47,520 nucleotides of DNA from Bryobacteraceae bacterium (GTDB taxonomy: Bacteria; Acidobacteriota; Terriglobia; Bryobacterales; Bryobacteraceae). The position numbers and the translations under genes were made by a program. Shown in pieces: positions 24,876-33,612 of this stretch; within the stretch, counting starts at the first letter, position 1; each line of letters opens with the position of its first letter. The notes beneath the pieces were generated by a model that searched no databases, had not been told where the DNA came from, and worked only from the letters and a program-made list of their open reading frames with translations. Where the stretch lies: the NCBI GenBank assembly GCA_028275505.1, contig JAPWUP010000008.1, positions 1-47,520 on the forward strand, written 5' to 3'.

Positions 24876-26984
24876 ATGCGCGCACGGTTGGGTTTGCTGG
24901 CTGGCGCGTTGAGTGCGCTGGCGTTTCAGGGACAGCCGCCGATGAAACCACCGGTAGCCAAAGTGATTCCCCACAAGCTCGAGAAACACGGGCACGTTCG
25001 GATCGACAATTACTACTGGCTGCGCGAACGGGACAATCCTGAGGTCCTGAAGTACCTGGAGGAGGAAAACCGTTACACGGAAGCGGTCATGGCCCACACG
25101 GCTGCCTTGCAGGAACGCCTTTTCCAGGAATTCCGGACGCGGATCAAGCAGACGGACATTTCGGTCCCGTATCTGCGCGATGGTTATTACTATTACACGC
25201 GGACCGAGGAAGGCAAGGAATATCCGATCTACTGCCGCAAGAAGGGTTCGCTGGAGGCGCCGGAAGAAATCCTGGTGGACGTCAACGAAGTAGCGCGCGG
25301 GCACAAGTTCTGCTCGGTGACACGCCCGGCGGTCAGCACCAACAATAACCTGATTGCGTACGCCGTGGATACCGTGGGCCGGCGGATTTACACCTTGTAT
25401 TTCAAGAACCTCGCCACCGGAGAATTGTTGCCCGACCGGATTCCCCAAGTGACCGGCAACGTGGTCTGGGCCAACGACAACCGGACCGTGTTCTATGCGC
25501 GGCAGCATCCGACCACGCTCAGGTCCTACCAGATCTACCGGCATGTTCTTGGGACGGATCCCGCCCGTGATGACCTGGTGTTCGAGGAGAAAGACGAAAC
25601 ATTCCGGTGCTTCGTCACCAAGACCAAATCCAAGCGCTACATCATGATCGCCTCCACGCAAACTTTGAGCACGGAGTACCGGCTGTTGGAGGCGGACAAT
25701 GCGCAGAGCCAGTTCCGGGTCTTCCTGCCGCGCGAACGCAACCACGAATACGAAATCGAACACTACGGCGATCACTTCTACATCCGGACCAACTGGAAGG
25801 CACGGAACTTCCGGCTGATGAAGACGCCGGTGGCGCGGACGGGCAAGGAAAACTGGCAGGAGGTGATCCCTCACCGCGACGACGTCTTGCTCCAGGATTT
25901 CGAGATCTTCCGCGACCACTTGGTGGCAGTGGAGCGCAAGGACGGGCTGACGCGGCTGCGGATCATGCCATGGAGCGGGAAGGGTGAACATTACGTGGAT
26001 TTTGGTGAGCCAGCCTACCTGGCTTTCCCCACGGATAACTACGAGTTCGATACGCCGCTTTTGCGCTTCACTTACAGTTCGCTGACGACGCCGACTTCGG
26101 TCTACGACTACAACATGAACACCCGGCAGAGGACGCTGCTCAAGCGGGAGGAGGTGCTGGGCGGTTTCGATCCGGCGAACTATCAGGCGGAGCGGGTTTA
26201 CGCCCCCGCGCCCGACGGCGTGCGCGTTCCCATTTCGCTGGTCTATCGCAAGGGTTTCCGCAAGGACGGCTCGCATCCATTGCTGCTTTACGGCTACGGC
26301 TCCTACGGCAACAGCACGGAGGCCTCGTTCAACCCCTTCCGGATCAGCCTGCTCGATCGCGGGTTCGTGTACGCCATTGCGCACGTGCGCGGAGGCCAGG
26401 AGCTGGGCCGGCAGTGGTACGAGGACGGCAAGTTACTCAAGAAAAAGAACACCTTCACGGATTTCATAGCTTGCGCGGAGTATCTGATCCGCGAGAAATA
26501 TGCCGACCCGAAGCGGGTTTTCGCGCAAGGCGCGAGCGCCGGAGGCCTGCTCATGGGCGCGGTGGTCAACATGCGACCGGATCTGTTCCGCGGCGTGATC
26601 GCGGGGGTGCCCTTCGTGGACGTGGTCACCACCATGCTGGATGAAAGCATACCGCTGACCACGAACGAGTACGACGAGTGGGGGAACCCCAACGACAAGA
26701 AGTATTACGATTACATGCTGTCTTACTCGCCGTATGATCAGGTGGAGCGCAAAGCTTACCCGAACCTGCTGGTCACCACGGCGTTTCACGATTCCCAGGT
26801 CCAATACTGGGAACCCGCCAAGTGGGTGGCGAAGCTGCGGGCCATGAAGACCGACAATAACTGGCTACTGCTGAAGACCCGCATGGACGCCGGGCACGGG
26901 GGCGCCTCGGGTCGTTACCAGCGCTACCGCGAGATCGCGTTCGAGTACGCGTTCCTGCTCGACCTGGCCGGGATCAAGGAATAG
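24876..26984 (+). CDS. Exported prolyl-oligopeptidase family peptidase, oligopeptidase B-like (S9A)
   Basis: A 702-aa serine peptidase. A short hydrophobic N-terminus (MRARLGLLAGALSALAF) suggests export to the periplasm, unlike the cytoplasmic OpdB of E. coli. The propeller domain begins with HGHVRIDNYYWLRERDNPEV, a typical S9A entry. The alpha/beta-hydrolase domain has the nucleophile Ser554 in GASAGG, Asp639 in FHDSQVQYWEP and His674 in DAGHGG. EYDEWGNPND supplies the acidic residues typical of oligopeptidase B, which cleaves after Arg or Lys in short peptides. The ribosome-binding site AGGGAGAAGCAGG precedes the ATG. It converges with the DUF1080 gene with 8 nt between stops. Confidence 0.9.
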   Translation: MRARLGLLAGALSALAFQGQPPMKPPVAKVIPHKLEKHGHVRIDNYYWLRERDNPEVLKYLEEENRYTEAVMAHTAALQERLFQEFRTRIKQTDISVPYLRDGYYYYTRTEEGKEYPIYCRKKGSLEAPEEILVDVNEVARGHKFCSVTRPAVSTNNNLIAYAVDTVGRRIYTLYFKNLATGELLPDRIPQVTGNVVWANDNRTVFYARQHPTTLRSYQIYRHVLGTDPARDDLVFEEKDETFRCFVTKTKSKRYIMIASTQTLSTEYRLLEADNAQSQFRVFLPRERNHEYEIEHYGDHFYIRTNWKARNFRLMKTPVARTGKENWQEVIPHRDDVLLQDFEIFRDHLVAVERKDGLTRLRIMPWSGKGEHYVDFGEPAYLAFPTDNYEFDTPLLRFTYSSLTTPTSVYDYNMNTRQRTLLKREEVLGGFDPANYQAERVYAPAPDGVRVPISLVYRKGFRKDGSHPLLLYGYGSYGNSTEASFNPFRISLLDRGFVYAIAHVRGGQELGRQWYEDGKLLKKKNTFTDFIACAEYLIREKYADPKRVFAQGASAGGLLMGAVVNMRPDLFRGVIAGVPFVDVVTTMLDESIPLTTNEYDEWGNPNDKKYYDYMLSYSPYDQVERKAYPNLLVTTAFHDSQVQYWEPAKWVAKLRAMKTDNNWLLLKTRMDAGHGGASGRYQRYREIAFEYAFLLDLAGIKE

Positions 26985-26992
26985 GGCGCGGT

Positions 26993-27616
26993 TCAGGGGA
27001 GTTCCTTGATGCGGATGTTGCGGAACTCGACGCGCGTGCCGTGTCCCAGAAATCCGATGTGACCGGAGGTCCGCAGCAGCCCGGGATGTCGCTTGAGGAC
27101 GGCCGGCTCGCGAACAATGTCCAGGTTGACGTCGAGGATGATGACGCCGTTCAGGGTGACGCGAATGTGCCGCCCGTCGGCCATGATCTCTTCCTCGTTC
27201 CACTCGCCGGCCGGCTTGAGAAAGCCGGTGCGCGCGGGAATTACGTCATAAATCGAGCCGTGATGCTGCTCAGGCTTGATCCAACCTTTGTATTTGGGGT
27301 GCTGATCGTCGAGGATCTGGATTTCCATGCCCTGGTAGGCGGCGTCGCCTTGTAAGGGCGCGCGGATGCCCACGCCGTTGTTAGCCCCTGGCTCCATGCG
27401 GAACTCGAAACGAAGGATAAAGTTCGAATACTCCTTTTCGGTGAACAGATTGCCGCCGCCCTCGGCGGGGCAGACCAGGATGCCGTTTTCCACCACGTAG
27501 CCGGGGCCGCGCCCGCCCACCAGGATCCAGCCTTTGAGCGATTTCCCGTCGAACAGCGGGGTAAAGCCAGGCTCAACGGTCTGAAGCAGCAGGAACGCCG
27601 TCAAAGCAGCAAGCAT
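26993..27616 (-). CDS. Exported DUF1080 protein (3-keto-glycoside/disaccharide hydrolase family)
   Basis: This is a 207-aa protein with a short signal peptide ([14 protein letters not shown]) and one DUF1080 domain: [90 protein letters not shown], and [20 protein letters not shown]. This concanavalin-like fold is abundant in Acidobacteria, Planctomycetes and Bacteroidetes; members have been shown to hydrolyse 3-keto-glycosides. It has a good ribosome-binding site (GGGAGG) and starts 15 nt after the sulfatase stop, so the two are probably co-transcribed for breakdown of a sulfated or modified glycan. Confidence 0.9.
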   Translation of the reverse strand: MLAALTAFLLLQTVEPGFTPLFDGKSLKGWILVGGRGPGYVVENGILVCPAEGGGNLFTEKEYSNFILRFEFRMEPGANNGVGIRAPLQGDAAYQGMEIQILDDQHPKYKGWIKPEQHHGSIYDVIPARTGFLKPAGEWNEEEIMADGRHIRVTLNGVIILDVNLDIVREPAVLKRHPGLLRTSGHIGFLGHGTRVEFRNIRIKELP

Positions 27617-27631
27617 CGCAGAACCTCCCTT

Positions 27632-29014
27632 TCACGTGGTTCTTCGGGGCAGAGCGCCCGGCGTGTACGGGGATCCGCCCCGACGTCGCGTCTCTTCGTA
27701 GTCTTTCCGGATCGGTTCGGGAAAGCCGGCCATCAACCGCTCGATGCGGTTTTGAATTTCCGCCACGATTTTGGGATTTTCCGGAGCCACGTCGTAACTC
27801 TCGTCCGGGTCGTTGAGCAAGTCGTATAACTCCGGGGGATCCACGGGAAAGTTTTGCCTGCCGCCGGGGGGCGCCGGATTGTAGGCGAAGGTGTTGTAGC
27901 GGGCTACGTGGAGTTTCCAGCGGCCCCATCGCGCGCATTGCAGGTGAATGTTGTCAAAGTACAGCAGCACCTCCCGCTCCAGTTCCTGGCGCTGACCGCT
28001 GAGGATAGGCCAGATATCAATGCCGTCCAGGGGCTTGGGTGGCGGCGGAGCGCCGGCCAGCTTGAGGAAAGTGGGCACGATGTCCATCATCGAGGTCAGC
28101 GCGTTCGACACGCGGCCTTTCGGGATGCGTCCGGGCCAGCGAGCGAGGAAGGGAACGCGCACGCCGCCTTCCCAGGTGCTGCCCTTGCGACCACGCAACC
28201 GGCCAGGGCTGCCCTGATACCACGGCCCGTTATCGCTGGAAAACAGCACCAGCGTCCTGTCTTCCAGGCCCAGTTGCTTGAGCGCGCCCAGCACCTCGCC
28301 CACGCTCCAGTCAATTTCTTCGACTACGTCGCCGTAGAGGCCGAGCGGGGAGCGCCCTCGGAAACGCGGCGAGGCGTGGAGCGGGATATGGGGAAAAGTG
28401 TGAGCGAAATAGAGGAAGAAAGGCGAATCTTTGGCTTCCCGCAAGAAGCGGAGCGCATGCTCGGTGTAACGCTGGGTCAGGGTTTCCTGGCGCGCCGGCT
28501 CTTCCACCGTCTCGGTGTTATGCAATAGCGGGGTGGGTTTCATGTCGTTGCTGTACGGGATGCCGAAATACTCGTCGAAGCCGCGGTTGGTGGGCAGAAA
28601 CTCGGGCAGGTGCCCGAGATGCCATTTGCCGATGCACATCGTCTTGTAACCCAGCGGCTTCAACATTTCCGCCAGGGTAAGTTCGTCCTTGGGCAACCCG
28701 GTGGTGTCCTTGGGATTGAGGACGCGGGGCACGCCCACGCGAGTCGGGTAGCGCCCGGTGAGCAGGGAGGCGCGCGAAGGCGAGCAAACCGGGTTGGCGG
28801 AAATGTGTTGCATGAAGCGCATGCCTTCGGCGGCCATGCGGTCGAGGTTCGGGGTTCGGATGCGCGAGCCGTAGCAGCCCAGGTCTCCGTAGCCCAGGTC
28901 GTCGCAGAAAATGATCACGAGGTTGGGAAGCTGGGCGGCGCTGGATGCAAGCGATGAGAGGCTCCAGCCCGCGCCTGCGGCCAGGAATGCGCGGCGGGTC
29001 AGCGAATCCTTCAT
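27632..29014 (-). CDS. Tat-exported sulfatase
   Basis: A type I sulfatase of 460 aa from the ATG at 29012-29014, chosen because it opens a Tat-type signal ([20 protein letters not shown]); the frame is open to 29059, and neither start has a clear ribosome-binding site. Metal-binding Asp38-Asp39 lie in [16 protein letters not shown]. The maturation motif [16 protein letters not shown] starts at Cys77, which a formylglycine-generating enzyme would convert to formylglycine. Other conserved parts are [26 protein letters not shown] and LFSSDNGPW. It would remove sulfate esters from carbohydrates in the periplasm or at the surface. The N-terminus diverges from ribBA with only 57 nt between start codons. 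Confidence 0.93.
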   Translation of the reverse strand: MKDSLTRRAFLAAGAGWSLSSLASSAAQLPNLVIIFCDDLGYGDLGCYGSRIRTPNLDRMAAEGMRFMQHISANPVCSPSRASLLTGRYPTRVGVPRVLNPKDTTGLPKDELTLAEMLKPLGYKTMCIGKWHLGHLPEFLPTNRGFDEYFGIPYSNDMKPTPLLHNTETVEEPARQETLTQRYTEHALRFLREAKDSPFFLYFAHTFPHIPLHASPRFRGRSPLGLYGDVVEEIDWSVGEVLGALKQLGLEDRTLVLFSSDNGPWYQGSPGRLRGRKGSTWEGGVRVPFLARWPGRIPKGRVSNALTSMMDIVPTFLKLAGAPPPPKPLDGIDIWPILSGQRQELEREVLLYFDNIHLQCARWGRWKLHVARYNTFAYNPAPPGGRQNFPVDPPELYDLLNDPDESYDVAPENPKIVAEIQNRIERLMAGFPEPIRKDYEETRRRGGSPYTPGALPRRTT

Positions 29015-29071
29015 GTCACGTGATGATAGCAAAGCGACGGCAGGAGTGGGACCGTACAATAGGAGTCAGAT

Positions 29072-30199
29072 ATGCCCTTCGCCACGATTCCCGAGGCCCT
29101 CGAGGAGCTGCGCGCCGGACGCATGCTGGTCGTCGTGGACGACGAGGATCGGGAAAACGAAGGCGACCTGACCTGTGCGGCGGAAAAGGTCACTCCGGAG
29201 ATCATCAACTTCATGGCCACGTACGGGCGAGGCCTGATCTGCCTGGCTCTCACTCCGGAGCGTTGCGATGAACTGGGACTTTCGCTGATCGCGCCGCAAA
29301 ACACGTCGCGTTTCGGGACGGCCTTCTGCGAGAGCATTGATGCGCGGGAAGGCGTGACCACGGGGATTTCGGCCCACGATCGCGCGCACACGATTCGTGT
29401 GGCGATTGATCCGCGCACGCGGCCGCAGGATCTGGCGCGGCCGGGTCACGTTTTTCCGCTGCGGGCGCGTCCCGGCGGGGTCCTGGTGCGCGCAGGGCAG
29501 ACGGAAGCCGCGGTGGATCTGGCGCGGCTGGCGGGATTGACGCCCGCCGGCGTCATCTGCGAAATCATGAATCCCGATGGCACGATGGCCCGCCTGCCCC
29601 AACTGGAGGAATTCTGCGCGCGCCACAACCTGAAGCTGGTCTCGGTGGCCGATCTCATTCGTTACCGGCTGCAACACGAGCGTTTCATCCGGCGCGTCGC
29701 GGAAGGGGTTTTGCCGACCGAGTTCGGCGAGTTCCGCACCATCGTGTACGCCACTTCGATTGACCCGGAAACGCACGTGGCCCTGGTGCGCGGCGAGGTA
29801 CGCGGGCGGGAAGGCGTGCTGGTGCGCATGCATTCGCGCTGCCTCTATGGCGACGTTTTCGCTTCCACGGCGTGCGATTGCCATCGCATCATACGCGCCT
29901 CGCTGGAGCGGATCTCGCAGGAGGGCTGCGGCGTTCTCGTTTACCTGCACCAGACCGGCCCCGGCATTCGGATCGAGGGCCGCGAGGGAGAAGTGGGAAG
30001 GCTGGAAACCCACTCGCGCGATTCGGCCCGCTATGCTACGCGGGACGGCCAGCGGTTGCTGCAGTACGAAGTCGGCATCGGGGCGCAAATTCTCTCCGAT
30101 CTGGGCTTGCACACGATCCGGCTGCTCACCAACCATCCGCGGCGGATCGCGGGTTTGGAAGGGTTCGGGATCCGCGTCGTCGAACAGGTTGCCGTGTAG
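29072..30199 (+). CDS. ribBA: RibBA-like protein: intact DHBP synthase fused to a degenerate GTP cyclohydrolase II domain
   Basis: A 375-aa two-domain riboflavin protein with ribosome-binding site AGGAG. Residues 1-200 are a complete 3,4-dihydroxy-2-butanone-4-phosphate synthase: [68 protein letters not shown]. Residues 205-375 resemble GTP cyclohydrolase II and keep its three zinc cysteines (257, 268, 270). However, the catalytic RQEGRxIG motif reads HQTGPGIR (Glu to Thr295, Arg to Pro297), and the regions holding E. coli Tyr105 and Arg128 show no equivalent Tyr or Arg. The end ([20 protein letters not shown]) is normal. I expect only the RibB activity to remain, as in the RibBX proteins described in Proteobacteria. 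A TACAAT box at 29056-29061 may be the promoter -10. Confidence 0.9.
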   Translation: MPFATIPEALEELRAGRMLVVVDDEDRENEGDLTCAAEKVTPEIINFMATYGRGLICLALTPERCDELGLSLIAPQNTSRFGTAFCESIDAREGVTTGISAHDRAHTIRVAIDPRTRPQDLARPGHVFPLRARPGGVLVRAGQTEAAVDLARLAGLTPAGVICEIMNPDGTMARLPQLEEFCARHNLKLVSVADLIRYRLQHERFIRRVAEGVLPTEFGEFRTIVYATSIDPETHVALVRGEVRGREGVLVRMHSRCLYGDVFASTACDCHRIIRASLERISQEGCGVLVYLHQTGPGIRIEGREGEVGRLETHSRDSARYATRDGQRLLQYEVGIGAQILSDLGLHTIRLLTNHPRRIAGLEGFGIRVVEQVAV

Positions 30200-30208
30200 G
30201 TTTTCGAG

Positions 30209-30226
30209 CCGGGACGTCGTCCCCGG
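30209..30226. terminator. Short hairpin between convergent ribBA and DUF5107 genes
   Basis: CCGGGAC (30209-30215) can pair with GTCCCCGG (30219-30226) with one bulged C and a 3-nt loop, 10 nt after the ribBA stop. It may help end transcripts of both convergent genes. No U-tract is present and the stem is short. Confidence 0.35.
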
Positions 30227-30236
30227 ATAACTCACC

Positions 30237-33200
30237 TCAGCGGCGCAGTTCTGCCAGTTGGGTCCTGGCGCCCAGATGATCAGGCATGTAACGGACCGCG
30301 GCTTCGAACTCCTGTCGCGCCTTGTCCGTTTCCGCCAGGCCCAGATGGCCCAGGCCTTTCAGGTAATGGGCGCCGGCCAGACGGCTGCGCTGCGATTGTT
30401 GTTCGCCGAAGGAAGCGAAGAAGTCAATCTCGGCCGAGGTCTGCTGCAAGGTCTGCGTGGCGCTGCGCACCAGCTCCTCGTAAATCTGACGTGCCTGCTG
30501 CGTCTGGCCCAACTTTTCGAGGGCGCGAGCTCGGTAGTAACTCTGGACTGCAAGCGGGCTGCCGGCTCGGGCAAGCCTCGAATCTGCGGCGGCGGCGGCT
30601 TTTTGCCAGTGTTCGCGGGCCTTTGACGACTCGCCGAGCGCCTCCCAGGCCAGGCCTATCCAGTAGTGGATCTCGGCCTCGCGCGATTCGCCAAAGCGCC
30701 GTTCGGCCGGCAGGTTGTCGGGAACGGCCAGCGCCGTCTCGTAGTCGCGCAGGGCCTCACGATAGCGACCCGCAGCCCTGTGCTGGTGGCCGCGCAACAG
30801 GTGAGCGTCGGTCCAGTCGTCGGCGACGCGGAGCGAACCGCCCTCCCAGACTGAGAAACGCCGTCCGCTCATGAGCCGGATGGCCTCGTCGTACTTGCCC
30901 AGCACCACCTTCAGAGTGATCTCGCGCGCCAGGGCATCGTCCCGCTCGGCCACCACATCGTGGTTGCGCTCGAGCACTGCCAGCCGTTTCTCGGGATCCA
31001 AGCCGGCGGCCTCGTAGAGGGCATCCAGTTCGGCGAAATGCAGGGCGTGCTTTTGGGGTAGCGAGATCGCCTTCTCCAGCCAGGCGATGGCGCGCTTGAG
31101 GTCGCTTCCCCTGGCCGCCCTTGCGTAAGCGATCCCCAGGTTGCGCAGCACAATGGGGAAGGAGCCGTCCAGTGCGGCGGACTTTTCCCATAACTGGACG
31201 GCCCGCTCGGGTTGCCAGTCATAGAGCAGGTTACCCAGATAGTAAGGTGCGCGGGCGTCGCGCGGATTGCGTTCCATAGCTCGCCCGAGTATGTCAATGA
31301 CCTCGTGCTGGAAGGGGAAGACATAGTCGGGCGCGGCTTTCTCCGCCAGGTCGTAATAGCGCCCGGCTTGATCCGTCTGCCCGAGTTTTTCGGCAAAGTA
31401 ACCCAGGTAGTAATAAACCAGCGGCGAGACTTTGCCTTTCTCGGAGGCTTCCAGCTCCGAAAGCAGCCGCGCTCCCTCGGACCACAGTCCGGCGTTCGCG
31501 TATTCAGCGGCGGTTTCCAGCGCGGTCGCGGGATGGGCGCGCATGACGTCCACTAGCTCCCTGCGCGCCTCGGCCGAGCCGCTGGCGAGCCAGTGTTCGG
31601 CCATGAGGCGAACGTCGAGAGGATCGGTCCGCCGGAAGGCCTCCGTCACCACGGCCAGGGCGTCCTCAGGGCGTCCGCGCAGCCGCAGCAGGGAGGCCTT
31701 CAGGCCCAGTGCGCGGACGTTCAGAGCGTTGGCCTCCAAGGCACGTTCCGTGAAATCGAGCGCGGCCGCGTGATCGCCGCGGGCTGCGGCAATCTCGGCC
31801 AGGCAGTAATAAGCGGGGCCCCGCCACGCCATGCTCCAGGTAGCACGGTAGCATTCGGTGAAGGCTTCCTCGAGCCGGCCCTGAGCTTTCAAAGCGAGGC
31901 CCAGATAGTAAATGGGCTCGGCGTCTTTCGGCGTGGTGTATCGGTCTGTGGCCCGTTCCAGGGCTTTGCGGAACAACCGCTCCGCGTCCGCATAGCGGGC
32001 TTTCTTGAGATAGTTGATGCCCAGCGCGGTGTTCACGCGCACGTCGCCCGGATCGCGCCGCAACGCTTCTTCCCAGTAAGGATCGGGATCGAGACTGGGA
32101 TGATGGAACTGTTCGATGCGCAGGCCAGTGAGGTAGAGTTCCTCGTTGGTCTTGATCTGCTCGGGCGGCGGCGGGGGCTCGACCGGCTTGGGCATGGGTT
32201 GGGGAGTGACGCGAACCGGGGAGTAGCTGATCAGTTCGCGGCCGCCGACGGAGAGGGAGGCGCGCAGACTGTACTCGTCGGTGCCCGGCGGCAGCTCGAT
32301 CTCGCGCCGGTAAGGCTGCGCGGGGCTGATGGCAACGGTCTCGCGCAACAGTGCCTTGCCCGCAGCGGTGAGCGAGACAGTAGCTGCGGGATGGGCGGCG
32401 GGAGTGTAAAAGCCCAGGCGCGCACGACCGCCCGTTACCTCCAGATTGACCGCCGCCTCGAGATTGGCGTTCTTGACGCCACCGATTTCGCGGAACGGAT
32501 ACCAATACATCGAGAAGGATTTGGTTTCGAAGGGCTGGAGCCAGCTATAGTCCGGCTGATTGTCGGAGTACGCGCCAACCATCAGTTCGATGTAGGGGCC
32601 ATCGTCATCGGTCAGGATCTTGTCCCACATGCGGCCGCGCGGCCCGGTTCCCCAAGTCCACAGTTTCTTGCCGGGGACGATGTGATGGTCGGCCACGCTG
32701 ATGATGCCGGCCTGCTTGCCGTGGTCATAGCCGGCGAAGAAGTCGTCTTCGTAATTCCAGGCGAAGATGGAGTTGGAGGCGACGTGGTTCTTGTACCAAC
32801 TCACGTCCACGCCGCGGGAGAAATCGGCGCCGCCATAGCGTTCGCGCGCGATGGGCCATCGGATGAACTCACGCTTGTGGTGGTGGGTTCCCCACTGGGT
32901 CCGTGGCGGGAAAATGATCTGATAATTCTCGTTCACATGGACAGCCACGTTGGCCCAGCAGAGCATGGTCTGGACGAAGGGAGTACGGTTGAGAATGCGA
33001 ATCTTCGCTTCCAGGTGAGCCCTTCCCGGGTGCAGCGTGTAACCCACCGCCCAGCGCATGCGGTGGCGGATCTCCAGCTCGCCCACCCACACCGTCTTGC
33101 TGCCATCGGGATTGCTTTCGATCCGGTACTGTACGGGGAGAACCGTGGTGGCGCGGTGATGATGAGGGATGTTCCACTCGATGCCGCCCGAAATCCAGGC

Positions 33201-33593
33201 CCCGATGAGGCCGATCAGGGCGGGCTTGATCACATGCTGCCTGTAAATGAAGTGATAATTGTTGGTTTTGTCTATAGCCTCGAACAGGCGGCCTCCCAGT
33301 TCCGGCACGATGCCCAGGCGAACGTACTCGTTTTCCAGATAGACGATCCTGTAAGTCTTGTCGGTCTTTCGGTAAGTCAGGCGGTCGTACAACGGATAAG
33401 GATAAACACGGCCTTCGGCCCCCTGGGAGGCGCGACCGAAGAAAAAGATGGGATTGGGTTCGGGCGGACCGATCAGGTAGGTGGGAACGACCAAATCTTG
33501 TTCCCAGACTTTAACCGCGGTTTGCGCCGCAGCCGGTGCAGGGCGCAGGATCGCGATCGCCAGAAGCATGAACCACGAACGCCACGTGCGCAT
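30237..33593 (-). CDS. Exported DUF5107 - TPR protein
   Basis: From the ATG at 33591-33593 (ribosome-binding site GGGAGGT), a 1118-aa protein with a signal peptide (MRTWRSWFMLLAIAILRPAP, cleavage after AAAQ). Residues about 70-400 match DUF5107, a beta-rich domain of the galactose-mutarotase-like class (VPELGGRLFEAIDKTNNYHF, GGIEWNIPHHHRATT, NRTPFVQTMLCWANVAVHVN, PFRCEIGG-like YPFREIGG). Residues about 520-1118 hold many TPR units (NTALGINYLKKARYADAERL, YYLGLALKAQGRLEEAF). The combination suggests a periplasmic carbohydrate-binding or epimerase-like head on a protein-interaction scaffold. It starts 19 nt after the glycosidase-like gene and is presumably its operon partner. Exact substrate unknown. 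Confidence 0.88.
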   Translation of the reverse strand: MRTWRSWFMLLAIAILRPAPAAAQTAVKVWEQDLVVPTYLIGPPEPNPIFFFGRASQGAEGRVYPYPLYDRLTYRKTDKTYRIVYLENEYVRLGIVPELGGRLFEAIDKTNNYHFIYRQHVIKPALIGLIGAWISGGIEWNIPHHHRATTVLPVQYRIESNPDGSKTVWVGELEIRHRMRWAVGYTLHPGRAHLEAKIRILNRTPFVQTMLCWANVAVHVNENYQIIFPPRTQWGTHHHKREFIRWPIARERYGGADFSRGVDVSWYKNHVASNSIFAWNYEDDFFAGYDHGKQAGIISVADHHIVPGKKLWTWGTGPRGRMWDKILTDDDGPYIELMVGAYSDNQPDYSWLQPFETKSFSMYWYPFREIGGVKNANLEAAVNLEVTGGRARLGFYTPAAHPAATVSLTAAGKALLRETVAISPAQPYRREIELPPGTDEYSLRASLSVGGRELISYSPVRVTPQPMPKPVEPPPPPEQIKTNEELYLTGLRIEQFHHPSLDPDPYWEEALRRDPGDVRVNTALGINYLKKARYADAERLFRKALERATDRYTTPKDAEPIYYLGLALKAQGRLEEAFTECYRATWSMAWRGPAYYCLAEIAAARGDHAAALDFTERALEANALNVRALGLKASLLRLRGRPEDALAVVTEAFRRTDPLDVRLMAEHWLASGSAEARRELVDVMRAHPATALETAAEYANAGLWSEGARLLSELEASEKGKVSPLVYYYLGYFAEKLGQTDQAGRYYDLAEKAAPDYVFPFQHEVIDILGRAMERNPRDARAPYYLGNLLYDWQPERAVQLWEKSAALDGSFPIVLRNLGIAYARAARGSDLKRAIAWLEKAISLPQKHALHFAELDALYEAAGLDPEKRLAVLERNHDVVAERDDALAREITLKVVLGKYDEAIRLMSGRRFSVWEGGSLRVADDWTDAHLLRGHQHRAAGRYREALRDYETALAVPDNLPAERRFGESREAEIHYWIGLAWEALGESSKAREHWQKAAAAADSRLARAGSPLAVQSYYRARALEKLGQTQQARQIYEELVRSATQTLQQTSAEIDFFASFGEQQSQRSRLAGAHYLKGLGHLGLAETDKARQEFEAAVRYMPDHLGARTQLAELRR

Positions 33594-33612
33594 GGTGACC
33601 TCCCGGGTTAGT

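Noticed and set aside
31593-33611. 672-codon plus-strand frame opposite the DUF5107-TPR gene
   Set aside because: Shadow frame; the opposite strand has a signal peptide, a DUF5107 domain and TPR repeats.
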